From: SYOC01 sp964441775
GTDB taxonomy: Bacteria > Desulfobacterota > Binatia > Bin18
DNA length: 64,000 nt
Direction of reading: 5' to 3'
Assembly: GCA_964441775.1 (NCBI GenBank)
Contig: CAYTVL010000028.1
Coordinates: forward strand, 14,138 to 78,137
Shown: piece after piece, positions 1-8,188 of the stretch
Numbering within the stretch: the stretch's first letter is position 1
How the letters are laid out: each line of letters starts with the position of its first letter
Translations under genes and position numbers: made by a program
Notes under the pieces: generated by a model
Seen by the model: the letters and a program-made list of their open reading frames with translations, nothing else
Databases searched by the model: none
What the model was told of the DNA's origin: nothing

Positions 1-2
1 TT

Positions 3-581
3 CTTTCGCCTGAGTTTGGGCCCCGCTGCTACACGACCGCCGTGCTGACCACCGCCGTGCTTGAGCCGGACCGGAAACTGACACGCCAGGTGTGCATTGG
101 CGAGACCTGTAGCCGCTGTCTCTATTCCTGTCCGGCGGACGCGGTGTTGCAGTGGGGTATTGATAAGCGCGCTTGCGCGCAGTTTGCGCAAGAATTCGGC
201 TACAGTGTCATGCTTTCGCATTTGCAAAAGTTCGTGCGCGAATCGGACGCCGATGCACAACTGCGGGTGCTGACCACCCCGCAAGCCTACGCTGTATGGC
301 AAGGGCTATTGCGCGTCGTGGGCGCGTTTGGCGATTGTCCACGTTGTTTAGAGGTTTGTCCGATCGGGGATGATTACATGCGTTGGCTGGCGGACGGGCA
401 CCGTGAAATCCCGGAGAAGACGGGGCAAAAAGTCACTCTGGCCAAGCAAATGCAGATCGAGCGGAAATCGGGCAAAGATTTGCCTGGCCTGTCGCCGTGG
501 AATATCCGCTGGGTCGGAGAAGAAGGTTATGTACCGCCTAAAAAGCGATCCGGAGGCGACAGTCGCCAGGAAGAGGACTGA
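3..581 (+). CDS. QueG-like 4Fe-4S protein, C-terminal part (5' end outside window)
   Basis: The frame is open from base 3, so the gene is cut by the window edge and about 192 residues are visible. They align closely with the second half of the next gene. The visible part starts in the LSPEFGPR region that precedes the Fe-S domain in epoxyqueuosine-reductase-like proteins. Two cysteine motifs follow: CIGETCSRCLYSCP (CX4CX2CX3CP) and CPRCLEVCPIG (CX2CX3CP), as expected for binding one or two 4Fe-4S clusters. The family is QueG-like and cytosolic, and some members are cobalamin-dependent reductases. No queuosine genes are nearby, so a role in tRNA modification is not implied. A GTG at 42 is internal and not a likely start. 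The substrate is unknown. Confidence 0.8.
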   Translation, partial: LSPEFGPRCYTTAVLTTAVLEPDRKLTRQVCIGETCSRCLYSCPADAVLQWGIDKRACAQFAQEFGYSVMLSHLQKFVRESDADAQLRVLTTPQAYAVWQGLLRVVGAFGDCPRCLEVCPIGDDYMRWLADGHREIPEKTGQKVTLAKQMQIERKSGKDLPGLSPWNIRWVGEEGYVPPKKRSGGDSRQEED

Positions 582-641
582 TAGGAGGCGGCCTAAAGGG
601 ATTGTTGCTTTTTGGGGATCACTTGGAACCGAGAGAGAAAC

Positions 642-1628
642 GTGAGCGCAATGGAACTGACTTCCGCCCTTGTGAAAAGCAAAGCCAAGGAGTTTGGCGC
701 AGATCTGGTTGGCGTCGCCAGCGGCTCCACGCTCAATGCGCACCCCCCGGACCCGCGACGCCCCCAGACTCCAGCCTTGGTGAGTCAACAAGATAGTCAG
801 AGCGTGATTGTCTTGGCCAAGCGACAGTTGACGGGAACGGCGCGGCTGAAGGAATGGAATGAACGCCATAAGCACTACGCGGCAGAGCTGGCGCTGTCGC
901 AACTTGAGGAGGCTTCACTTAAACTAGTTTACTTTCTTGAAGATGAAGCCGGGTATCCGGCGCTGATTATCCCACCCGTGCATACGGACGCTGTGAGCAA
1001 CTATGGCGCCTACATGGAGGGAGGCGCGTATGGGGCCTTATCGCTTGTCCACGCCGCCGTGGAAGCGGGGCTCGGGACACTCGGGCTGAATTTGATGTTA
1101 CTCACTCCGGAATATGGTCCACGGGTGATTCTTACCGCCGTACTGACCTCGGCGGCGTTAGAACCGGATCAGCGCTTGTCACAACCGCTTTGCTTGGGTG
1201 AAGCCTGCGGTCGGTGTCTTTTGGCCTGCCCGGGAGACGCCATTCTCCAGTGGGGCTTGGATAAGAAAAAATGCGCCCCCTACGCTTCTCCGTATGGTTT
1301 TTCCAAAGTGGTGGAGCACGTTGGCAATGTCGTCCGCGCGGGGAGTATGGAGGAACGAGTTGAGCTGCTGCGCAGTGGAAACTCCTTCAATATCTGGCAG
1401 ACGATGTTGCGAGGGGTGGGCGCTTATACTGGCTGTACACGGTGTGAAGACGTTTGTCCGGTGGGGCGCGATTATGTGAACCTCCAAGATGCACAGCAGG
1501 ATATTCCTGAAGCGACCGCAGAAAAATCCCTGCGCCTTGCCGAGCTGCAGCGACGGCGGGCGAGCGGAGAGCCCATTGAAGGTCTTGAACGGTCGCGGCG
1601 ATGGATCGGCGAGCAGGGCGGTGAATAA
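642..1628 (+). CDS. QueG-like 4Fe-4S protein (tandem paralog)
   Basis: This protein of about 328 residues is a full-length paralog of the preceding partial gene, which ends 60 bp upstream. The N-terminal 170 residues contain the segment AAVEAGLGTLGLN and TPEYGPR, characteristic of epoxyqueuosine reductase-like proteins. The Fe-S region has CLGEACGRCLLACP (CX4CX2CX3CP), a further Cys in KKKCAPY, and CTRCEDVCPVG. The GTG at 642 was chosen because a GAGAG sequence lies about six bases ahead; ATG 651 is the alternative, and a TTG at 612 looks unlikely. The HEAT-like C-terminal extension of some QueG proteins is not evident. It probably forms an operon with the downstream flavin oxidoreductase. 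The reaction is unknown, and it could be an electron carrier or a corrinoid reductase. Confidence 0.75.
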   Translation: MSAMELTSALVKSKAKEFGADLVGVASGSTLNAHPPDPRRPQTPALVSQQDSQSVIVLAKRQLTGTARLKEWNERHKHYAAELALSQLEEASLKLVYFLEDEAGYPALIIPPVHTDAVSNYGAYMEGGAYGALSLVHAAVEAGLGTLGLNLMLLTPEYGPRVILTAVLTSAALEPDQRLSQPLCLGEACGRCLLACPGDAILQWGLDKKKCAPYASPYGFSKVVEHVGNVVRAGSMEERVELLRSGNSFNIWQTMLRGVGAYTGCTRCEDVCPVGRDYVNLQDAQQDIPEATAEKSLRLAELQRRRASGEPIEGLERSRRWIGEQGGE

Positions 1629-1733
1629 TGAGCACTGCAACTGAGAAAGCAAGGCGGGGTTCGCATCGGTGTTCTCTTGCTAATTGCTTGGATCCTGATG
1701 ACAGCAGGCGAAGACCGACCAGTGGAGACTCTC

Positions 1734-2759
1734 ATGGAATTTCGCGCAATTACTTTACAACTTGATGATGTAAACGAGGTCGCCCGTTTAGCAAAGATGG
1801 CCGAGGACGCCCGCTTTAGCCTGGTGTGGGGCATCGACACGCCGCGCTCGAATGCGTTCGTACAGATGGCGGCGATGGCGGCGAACACCAAGACCATTCA
1901 CATCGGTTCCGGTATTGCCCGGGCCTTCGTGCGCGGTCCGCTGCAAACCGCTGCGGCGGCGGTGGACCTTGATCGTCTCTCTCATGGCCGTATGCTGCTT
2001 GGACTCGGAAGCGGCACACGTAAGCAGAATCTCTACGAGACGGGAACGCCTTTCGATCATCCAGCTTCGCAGATCAAAGAACTTATCCACATTATTCGTC
2101 AGGTGTGGGCGTTGAACGGAGAAGGAGATCTCGACTTCCACGGCAAGTTTTATCGTTTACAGTGTCGTGGGTTTACGTTGCCAAAGCCCTTACGGCAGGA
2201 AGCGCCGATCTACATGGCGGCGGTGAATCCCATCATGTTGCGTGTTGCTGGGGAGGTTGCCGACGGTTTAGCCGGGCACCCATGCTACTCGGCGCGATAC
2301 ATGAAAGAAGTAGGAATCCCGCAACTCGCCATTGGTTGGCAACGTGCGGCAAAACGTCGCGAAGATTTTAAGATCACCAGTTGGCTCATCACCAATATCG
2401 CCAAAGACCGCAAGCAAGCGCGGCGCGAAGCGGCGTACCAGATCGGGTTCTACATGTCGACGCGTTCGTATGGCGGGATGATGGACTTTCATGGCTGGCA
2501 GCAGGAAAAGGAAGCGATTCGTATCGCCTTTTTTGAAAAACGCGATATGGAAGCGGTGGCTGACGCGGTGTCGGAGGAGATGATCGATACGCTTGCGCTG
2601 GCTGGAACGCCGGACGATTGTCGGAAACAACTGGAACGCTATCGGGAGGTGCTTGATTTCCCGACGCTGTACACCGCCGGTGTAGGACCGGCGCGGACCG
2701 TGCCACAAGAACGAGTGCGAGAGAATTTGCAGACAATTATCGAGACGTTTGCCCAATGA
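1734..2759 (+). CDS. LLM class flavin-dependent (F420/FMN) oxidoreductase
   Basis: The predicted protein of 341 residues belongs to the luciferase-like monooxygenase family (TIM barrel, FMN or F420 cofactor). Family signs are the N-terminal strand MEFRAITLQ, the AANTKTIHIGSGI segment near residues 55-70, LDRLSHGRMLLGLGSG near 85-100, and the C-terminal LALAGTPDDCRKQLERY repeat-like region typical of these enzymes. ATG 1734 was chosen over earlier in-frame starts (1677, 1698) because GGAG lies six bases upstream and the family usually starts here. It follows the Fe-S gene by about 100 bp and precedes a CoA ligase, suggesting a shared catabolic or modification pathway. The substrate cannot be read from sequence. 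Confidence 0.82.
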   Translation: MEFRAITLQLDDVNEVARLAKMAEDARFSLVWGIDTPRSNAFVQMAAMAANTKTIHIGSGIARAFVRGPLQTAAAAVDLDRLSHGRMLLGLGSGTRKQNLYETGTPFDHPASQIKELIHIIRQVWALNGEGDLDFHGKFYRLQCRGFTLPKPLRQEAPIYMAAVNPIMLRVAGEVADGLAGHPCYSARYMKEVGIPQLAIGWQRAAKRREDFKITSWLITNIAKDRKQARREAAYQIGFYMSTRSYGGMMDFHGWQQEKEAIRIAFFEKRDMEAVADAVSEEMIDTLALAGTPDDCRKQLERYREVLDFPTLYTAGVGPARTVPQERVRENLQTIIETFAQ

Positions 2760-2862
2760 CAGAGCGTGTTCTGTGAAGCCTAGCGTGTGAATTCATCTGG
2801 AGTACGCGCAGCCCGGGCTCGCTTGCCTCAGGAGAAATGGCGATTATCTTAAGGAGCAATCC

Positions 2863-4401
2863 GTGATCTTCCTCGATGGAGATATTCCCGAACAACTCAA
2901 TATCACCGCCTACCTCGTCGATCGACAGGTCGCCCTTGGTCGTGGCGAGTGCATAGCCTATGTGACTGATGACGGACCCATCACCTACGCAGCTTTGGCT
3001 GGGCTGCAAAATCGCTATGGGAATCTGTTCACGTCCGGCGGCGTTGAGATTGAGAACCGCGTCGCCCTGGCTCTCTATGATTCGCAAGATTTAGTTGCGG
3101 CGTTTCTCGGGGCCATGAAGATTGGTGCTGTCCCGATTATCCTCAACCCCTTCGCGCCGCTTGATCTGTATGTTTATTTTTTGAACGACAGCCGGGCAAA
3201 GAGCCTCCTTGTCGAGGAGATGGTGTGGCGTCAACTTGCGTCACGTCGCGCCGAACTTCGCTGGCTGAAGTACGTTGTCGTGCGCGGACGAGAGAGCGAG
3301 GGGGCGCTATCGCTGACGACGCTACTCGAAAACGCTTCTCTAGAGTTAACCACGGCTCCTACCCATAAGCACGACATGTGTTATTGGCTCTACACCTCGG
3401 GCAGCACCGGGTTGCCGAAAGCGGTCGTGCACCTGCATCATGATCCCTATTCGTGCTTGCGATTTGCAATTGATTTCTGCCGCTTCGACGAGCAAACATT
3501 TTCTTTCTGCTTTAGCAAGATGTTCTTCGCGCTTGGCTTATTTACGACCGTATTTTTGCCGCTTGCTTCCGGTGGTAAAGCACTCATCTCGCGGCAGCGT
3601 TTGACCCCCGCTGAGGCGTTTCCTACGTTGCTGACCCATCGACCGACGCACTTTTTTTGCGTGCCAACCGTGCTGAACGCCATGCTGCAAATCGCTCCCA
3701 CGATTGACGCTGCGGATTTGAGTTTCCTCCGCTACTGCGCTTGTGGCGGAGAGCCACTGCCGCCACGAGTTTATGAAGAATGGCGGCGGTTTGGCGTCGA
3801 GTGGTGCGACATCATGGGTTTGACGGAAACCACTTTCATCGCCCTTGGGAATCAGCCCGGCCAGGTGCGCCCCGGGAGTTCCGGGAAACCGACGCCAGGC
3901 ACGGAGGTGCGTCTGGTTGATGATGATGGGCGCGAGGTTCCTCCCAACGAGGAAGGACATCTTTTAGTCAAGATGGACAGCAACATGCAAGGGTACTGGC
4001 TCAAACAAGAGAAGACGCGCGCCGTGCTCGATGGCGAGTGGTTGCGCACAGGCGATCGTTATCGGCGAGACGAGGACGGTTATTATTGGTTCTGTGGACG
4101 GTCGGACGATATGTTGAAAACCTCAGGCATGTGGGTGTCTCCACTAGAAATTGAGAACGTTTTGTTGGGACACCCCGCTGTGTTTGAGTGTGCGGTGGTG
4201 GCGCGACGGGATACCGATGGCCTGGATAAAGTGCGTGCAGTGGTGGTGCTGAAGCCTGACTATGGAGAGCAAACGCAAGCGCAACTCGCAGTTTACCTGA
4301 GCCAAAAACTTCCGCGCTATAAAACACCGCGATGGATAGATATTGTCGAGGCGCTGCCTAAGACGCCGACCGGAAAAATTCAGCGCTTTGCTTTACGATA
4401 A
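2863..4401 (+). CDS. Benzoate-CoA-ligase-like acyl/aryl-CoA synthetase
   Basis: A 512-residue ANL-superfamily adenylate-forming enzyme that would activate a carboxylic acid to its CoA thioester using ATP. The N-terminus (NITAYLVDRQVALGRGECIAY) resembles the benzoate-CoA ligase subfamily rather than acetyl-CoA synthetase. The phosphate-binding motif YTSGSTGLPKAV lies at about residues 177-188, the hinge region RTGDRYRRDEDGYYWF at about 390-405, and the C-terminal catalytic lysine in PTGKIQ near residue 505. It starts with GTG, preceded by AAGGAG at good spacing. The MaoC gene follows by 41 bp, so the pair probably handles one CoA substrate. Whether it is aromatic cannot be told from the motifs alone. 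Confidence 0.85.
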   Translation: MIFLDGDIPEQLNITAYLVDRQVALGRGECIAYVTDDGPITYAALAGLQNRYGNLFTSGGVEIENRVALALYDSQDLVAAFLGAMKIGAVPIILNPFAPLDLYVYFLNDSRAKSLLVEEMVWRQLASRRAELRWLKYVVVRGRESEGALSLTTLLENASLELTTAPTHKHDMCYWLYTSGSTGLPKAVVHLHHDPYSCLRFAIDFCRFDEQTFSFCFSKMFFALGLFTTVFLPLASGGKALISRQRLTPAEAFPTLLTHRPTHFFCVPTVLNAMLQIAPTIDAADLSFLRYCACGGEPLPPRVYEEWRRFGVEWCDIMGLTETTFIALGNQPGQVRPGSSGKPTPGTEVRLVDDDGREVPPNEEGHLLVKMDSNMQGYWLKQEKTRAVLDGEWLRTGDRYRRDEDGYYWFCGRSDDMLKTSGMWVSPLEIENVLLGHPAVFECAVVARRDTDGLDKVRAVVVLKPDYGEQTQAQLAVYLSQKLPRYKTPRWIDIVEALPKTPTGKIQRFALR

Positions 4402-4442
4402 ACAGCTTGAGAAAAAATCACTAACGGAAGAAGGAGGAAAGT

Positions 4443-4907
4443 GTGAGTATGGCGACTCGTATTGTTGAATTTAAAGATGTCAAGTCGTTAGTGGGGCAAG
4501 AACTCGGCGTGTCGGATTGGCACTTGGTGACACAAACAGAGATTCAGGCGTTTGCCGACGCCACCCACGATCATCAGTGGATTCATCTTGATGTCGAGCG
4601 GGCGAAAAAGGAATCGCCCTTTGGCGGCCCGGTCGCGCACGGCTACTACACGTTGTCGCTGGGGCCTTATCTCATGAGCCAGGTCTGGGCCGTGTCGGGC
4701 GTGAGAATGGGCGTCAACTACGGACTGAACAAGCTGCGCTTTCCTGCCCCCGTGCTGGTCGGTAAACGGGTGCGCGTGCGGGCAACTTTAAACAATGTTG
4801 AAGATGTTGCTGGAGGCATTCAAGTGACCGTCGGCATGTCCTTTGAAGTTGAAGGTAGCGACAAGCCGGTATGCGCGGCGGAGGGGTTATTCCGCTATTA
4901 TGCGTGA
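4443..4907 (+). CDS. MaoC family (R)-specific enoyl-CoA hydratase/dehydratase
   Basis: A 154-residue single hot-dog-fold protein. The hydratase signature is clear: FADATHDHQWIHLD with its Asp and His at about residues 40-53, followed by SPFGGPVAHGYYTLS. These residues catalyse hydration of trans-2-enoyl-CoA or dehydration of the 3-hydroxy form. GTG 4443 follows GGAGG by five bases; ATG 4449 is nearly as good. It is the last gene of the run that begins with the Fe-S proteins. In that context it probably processes the acyl-CoA formed by the ligase just upstream. Confidence 0.88.
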   Translation: MSMATRIVEFKDVKSLVGQELGVSDWHLVTQTEIQAFADATHDHQWIHLDVERAKKESPFGGPVAHGYYTLSLGPYLMSQVWAVSGVRMGVNYGLNKLRFPAPVLVGKRVRVRATLNNVEDVAGGIQVTVGMSFEVEGSDKPVCAAEGLFRYYA

Positions 4908-4954
4908 GACGTAGTAGTCTGATGGAGCAAAGACGATAGGAGAAACAGTAGTCA

Positions 4955-5051
4955 CGTCATTCCGGGCGAGCAGCGCGAGACCCGGAATCCAGGAAGTAAA
5001 CCGGAGGCAAATACTCAATCTCCCTGGATGCCAGCTTGCGCTGGCATGACG
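4955..5051. repeat. Interspersed palindromic repeat, copy 1
   Basis: The ends are complementary (CGTCAT at the left, ATGACG at the right), with inner complementary CCAGG/CCTGG arms and a GC-rich hairpin in each half (CCGGG..CCCGG and GCCAGC..GCTGGC). Related sequences recur at 7946-7977 and 10393-10468. Such repeats are widespread in proteobacterial-type genomes and usually lie between genes. The right arm runs into the upstream frame of the next gene and encodes a spurious MPACAGMT peptide. Confidence 0.75.
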
Positions 5052-5078
5052 GACGGGTTTCGTCTCGAGCGTAAAAAC

Positions 5079-6269
5079 GTGACACTCCGCCAACTCCTCG
5101 ACTTTGACTGGGTGCGGGCATTGCTAGCCCCGCAGGTTGACGAAGCCACGCTCAAGCACGCGCTTGATCGTGTGCGTCTCGGGGCCCCGCCGCCGGTGAT
5201 ATGGCTGTTCGGAAAGGTCCAGTCCGGCAAAACGTCCATCGTCCGCGCCTTGACGGGCGCCGAGCGTGCGCAGATTGGCGATGGCTTCCAGCCCTGCACG
5301 CGTTGGGCCGCACGTTATGTCTTTCCTAATGTCGATTTTCCGCTGGCGGTTTTTCTTGATACGCGAGGGCTGGGCGAAGTGGGCTATGATCCCCAGGAAG
5401 ACCTTGCTGCTTTGCAGTCCGAAGCCCACATGCTTGTCATCGTTGTCAAAGCGATGGACATGGCGCTCGAACAGGTTGTGAGCGGGCTCCAGCAGCTCGT
5501 CCGCGTGAAACCCGATTGGCCGATCGTAGTGACGCAGACAACGCTGCATGAAGGATACCCAGCGACGTTTCACGATCATCTTCTTCCGTATCCATTTACA
5601 CGCCAAGCTATCCCTAGCAGCGTTCCTGTCAATCTCGCACGGGCCCTGACCTTCCAGCGTTCGCTCTTCGCGAACGCGCCGGTGAAACGCTTCGTGCCGC
5701 TTGACTTCACTTTGCCGGAAGATGGCTTTTCCGAGCCATTTTACGGACGTGAGGCCTTGCTTGACGCTTTTGCTGAAGCACACCCGCACGCCGTCTATAC
5801 AATGCTGCGGCGACTGCCTGCTCTCACGGCGGAACTGAAAACGCTTCATTTTCGTCAAGCGCAGCCACACATTTTGACTTATGCCTTAGCCGCCAGCGCC
5901 ATCGGAGCCACACCGCTGCCGTTGGCTGACCTCCCGATTATTAGCACTCTGCAACTGAAGATGCTGCACACCATCGCGTCTTTCTACCGTCAACCACTGA
6001 AACTCAAGACGTTTGTAGAACTCATTACCACGGTCGGAGCCGGGATGTTGCTGCGCCAAGGCGCTCGCAGTCTGTTGAAGGTGATTCCTGGGCTCGGCAA
6101 CGCCGTGTCCGGCATATATGCAGGCGCGACCACGTATGCCTTGGGCTGCGCCCTATGTTTCTATTATCAAGCCATTTTTGACGGGCATGTCCCGACGCCG
6201 GAACGGCTGAAGCTCTTTTTTGAGGAAAAGTTTACCGAAGGGACGGCGTTGCTCAGTAAAAAGGACTGA
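5079..6269 (+). CDS. GTPase with C-terminal DUF697-like membrane domain
   Basis: A protein of about 396 residues. The P-loop GKVQSGKTS lies near residues 44-52 and a DxxG-type DTRGLGE near residue 90. The base-recognition motif is not the canonical NKxD (TQTTLHEG sits at the expected place). The C-terminal 130 residues (AASAIGATPLPLADLPIISTL followed by LIPGLGN-like text) match the DUF697/YcjF type, with glycine- and alanine-rich hydrophobic stretches suggesting membrane association. GTG 5079 was chosen because earlier starts (5028, 5046) lie inside an intergenic repeat; it has no clear Shine-Dalgarno sequence. A second GTPase follows 77 bp downstream. The two may work together at the membrane, but the function is unknown. 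Confidence 0.75.
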   Translation: MTLRQLLDFDWVRALLAPQVDEATLKHALDRVRLGAPPPVIWLFGKVQSGKTSIVRALTGAERAQIGDGFQPCTRWAARYVFPNVDFPLAVFLDTRGLGEVGYDPQEDLAALQSEAHMLVIVVKAMDMALEQVVSGLQQLVRVKPDWPIVVTQTTLHEGYPATFHDHLLPYPFTRQAIPSSVPVNLARALTFQRSLFANAPVKRFVPLDFTLPEDGFSEPFYGREALLDAFAEAHPHAVYTMLRRLPALTAELKTLHFRQAQPHILTYALAASAIGATPLPLADLPIISTLQLKMLHTIASFYRQPLKLKTFVELITTVGAGMLLRQGARSLLKVIPGLGNAVSGIYAGATTYALGCALCFYYQAIFDGHVPTPERLKLFFEEKFTEGTALLSKKD

Positions 6270-6298
6270 GACATGAGGATTGAGGACTGAGCATGCAA

Positions 6299-6333
6299 GG
6301 CAACAGGCAACAGGCAACGGGCAACAGGCAACG
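6299..6333 (+). repeat. Five-copy 7-bp tandem repeat
   Basis: Five consecutive heptamers of GGCAACA or GGCAACG lie in the short gap between the two GTPase genes. The last copy ends 13 bp before the ATG at 6347 and takes the place where a ribosome binding site would be expected. Tandem arrays of this kind can change copy number by slippage. Here that would change the leader length, not the reading frame. Confidence 0.85.
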
Positions 6334-6346
6334 AGTGTAACACCCC

Positions 6347-7936
6347 ATGTCTGCTTCTCAACCCTCAGCTTTCAGTCTTCGGCGCTTTTCTTGGTGGCGC
6401 CTTCTGCTATTAGCCGCCTGTTTCTTGTTGCCTCTCCTCGGCTTTGTGAGCGCAGGAACGCTATGGCTGCATGATCGCGGCTGGCTAGGTTGGGCGAGCC
6501 TCGTGTTGATAATCGGTGAGACAGTCGCCTTCGTTTTGTGCCGCCGTTGGCTGCTCGGCGACCGTGCTGTGTTGCCTCAACCTTCCATGCAACCGCCGCC
6601 GGAATTTTCTCCTCGCGAGGAAGTGGCGTGGGCGGTCGTGCGGGAGTACCAAAAACGCATTGAGCAAAATGAATTAGTGCTTGAGTCCTTCGAACAACTA
6701 CTAGAACTGGGCAAAGAGATCCTCAGTCGTATCGCCGCTTTCTATCAACCGGAAGATAAGGAGCCGTTGCTTGCCGTGCAGGTTCCGTTACTGTTCCGCG
6801 CCATCGAAGAAACCGCGCACGACCTGGCCACGGTGACCGCGCAAGTGCCCTTCTCTCACCGCATCACTGTCGGTGAGCTCATGCGCGGTTATCAGTTCGG
6901 ACAGCGGATGAAGCCAGCGTACGACTTGTATCAACTCTACCGCTATCTTTCTCCTCTGATTAATCCCCAGGGCGGACTGTTTCGTCTGTTCGTGACCGAT
7001 CGGCTTTTCGATCTTACTAAAGAGACGCTGAACCAATGGCTGATGCAGTGGTACGTCGATCGCGTCGGCTATCACGCGATTGAGTTGTACAGCGGTAGAC
7101 TGCTGTTGACTCGACGGGATGGTAATCTCGCGTTGCTACAGGCGGAGACGGCAGAAATCCTGGAACAGGCGCGGGTCACGAGCGAGCCGGTGCGCATGGT
7201 CGTGTTGGGCCAGGTGAAGGCCGGGAAGTCGAGTTTGGTGAACGCATTATTTGGTGAAGTGCGAGCAGCTACAGATAGTACGCCGACAACAACTCAAGTG
7301 ACGCCGTATATCTTACAGCGAGCGGACCTGCTTGGACACGTATTGCTCTACGATATGGGCGGGTATGAAGATCCCTCCGCTCCTAAAGAACGCAAAACGC
7401 AGGCGTTGGCGGAAGCTGTGCGAGCCGACCTTATCATTCTTGTCGTTTCAGCAGTCAACGTTGCGCGAGAGCCCGACACTCAACTCTTAACGGAATTGCG
7501 TGCTCATTTCGCCGCGCAGGCTGTCTTACGCTCACCGCCAGTGATTGTCGCCCTCACACATATTGATTTGCTGCGTCCACCGCTTGAGTGGTCGCCACCG
7601 TACAATGTCTCGAAGCCAAATTCTCCCAAGGCCCTCTCCATTCGCCGTGCGATTACTGCTGTGGCTGCTGACCTTGAGCTTGCTCCGGAATACATTGCGC
7701 CAGTGTGCTTGCTTCCAGAACGAATATACAATGTTGAGGAATCACTTTTGCCGCTGCTGGTCGAACTGCTGCCGGAAGCAAAGCGCGTGTTGTTGCTGCG
7801 GAACCTCAAAGTTGCCCGTGCGCAAGAGCAGTGGGAGCTGCTATGGCGTCAGGCGCGAGCGACCGGCCGGTTCGTACTGGAGTTCGGAGGAGAGCTCGTG
7901 AAGAAGTCGGTAGAGAGGATATTGGCGAAGGACTAG
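6347..7936 (+). CDS. Membrane-anchored dynamin/Era-like GTPase
   Basis: A 529-residue protein. Two hydrophobic helices at about residues 18-70 (LLLLAACFLLPLLGFV and a second around VLIIGETVAFVL) anchor it. A long alpha-helical region follows. The GTPase domain begins near residue 285: P-loop GQVKAGKSS, switch region with TTTQVTPY, DMGGYED (DxxG), and THIDLL as the base-specificity motif. An in-frame stop at 6338 fixes the start at or after ATG 6347, which lacks a Shine-Dalgarno sequence and follows a heptamer array. It resembles YcjX/Era-type GTPases of unknown role and probably functions with the DUF697 protein upstream. Confidence 0.78.
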   Translation: MSASQPSAFSLRRFSWWRLLLLAACFLLPLLGFVSAGTLWLHDRGWLGWASLVLIIGETVAFVLCRRWLLGDRAVLPQPSMQPPPEFSPREEVAWAVVREYQKRIEQNELVLESFEQLLELGKEILSRIAAFYQPEDKEPLLAVQVPLLFRAIEETAHDLATVTAQVPFSHRITVGELMRGYQFGQRMKPAYDLYQLYRYLSPLINPQGGLFRLFVTDRLFDLTKETLNQWLMQWYVDRVGYHAIELYSGRLLLTRRDGNLALLQAETAEILEQARVTSEPVRMVVLGQVKAGKSSLVNALFGEVRAATDSTPTTTQVTPYILQRADLLGHVLLYDMGGYEDPSAPKERKTQALAEAVRADLIILVVSAVNVAREPDTQLLTELRAHFAAQAVLRSPPVIVALTHIDLLRPPLEWSPPYNVSKPNSPKALSIRRAITAVAADLELAPEYIAPVCLLPERIYNVEESLLPLLVELLPEAKRVLLLRNLKVARAQEQWELLWRQARATGRFVLEFGGELVKKSVERILAKD

Positions 7937-7945
7937 AAGCAGCCT

Positions 7946-7977
7946 GTCATTCCGGGCGAGCAGAGCGAGACCCGGAC
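7946..7977. repeat. Interspersed repeat, partial copy 2
   Basis: A half-copy of the repeat seen at 4955, sharing GTCATTCCGGGCGAGCAG and the following GCGAGACCCGGA. It starts ten bases after the stop of the membrane GTPase and could act as a transcript-end hairpin through CCGGG/CCCGG. The remaining bases up to 8188 show no gene. Confidence 0.7.
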
Positions 7978-8188
7978 GCCATACGGACAGAGAGGAGAGA
8001 CAGAGACCACCCCGTTTCCCCTCAATCTCTATCTCACGTCTCTTGGTCTTGTCCCGCTCACACTTGACTTCAGCAGCCCATGCTGCCAAAAGATCAATGT
8101 ACAAAAATGCCTTTGTGCTCGGAGTGGGGCCAAGGGCAAAACTACACGACGCGTCTCGACAAGGGGATGCAAAAGGAGGCAGAACCGC

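Noticed and set aside
3..1628. Queuosine biosynthesis operon
   Set aside because: Only QueG-like folds are present; no queA, tgt or queC-F genes are seen.
5028..5078. Longer N-terminus of the DUF697 GTPase
   Set aside because: It is encoded by the arm of an intergenic repeat and reads MPACAGMT, a known artefact pattern.
5124..5870. 248-codon frame antisense to the DUF697 GTPase
   Set aside because: It is the complement of a clear coding region with P-loop and DUF697 features.
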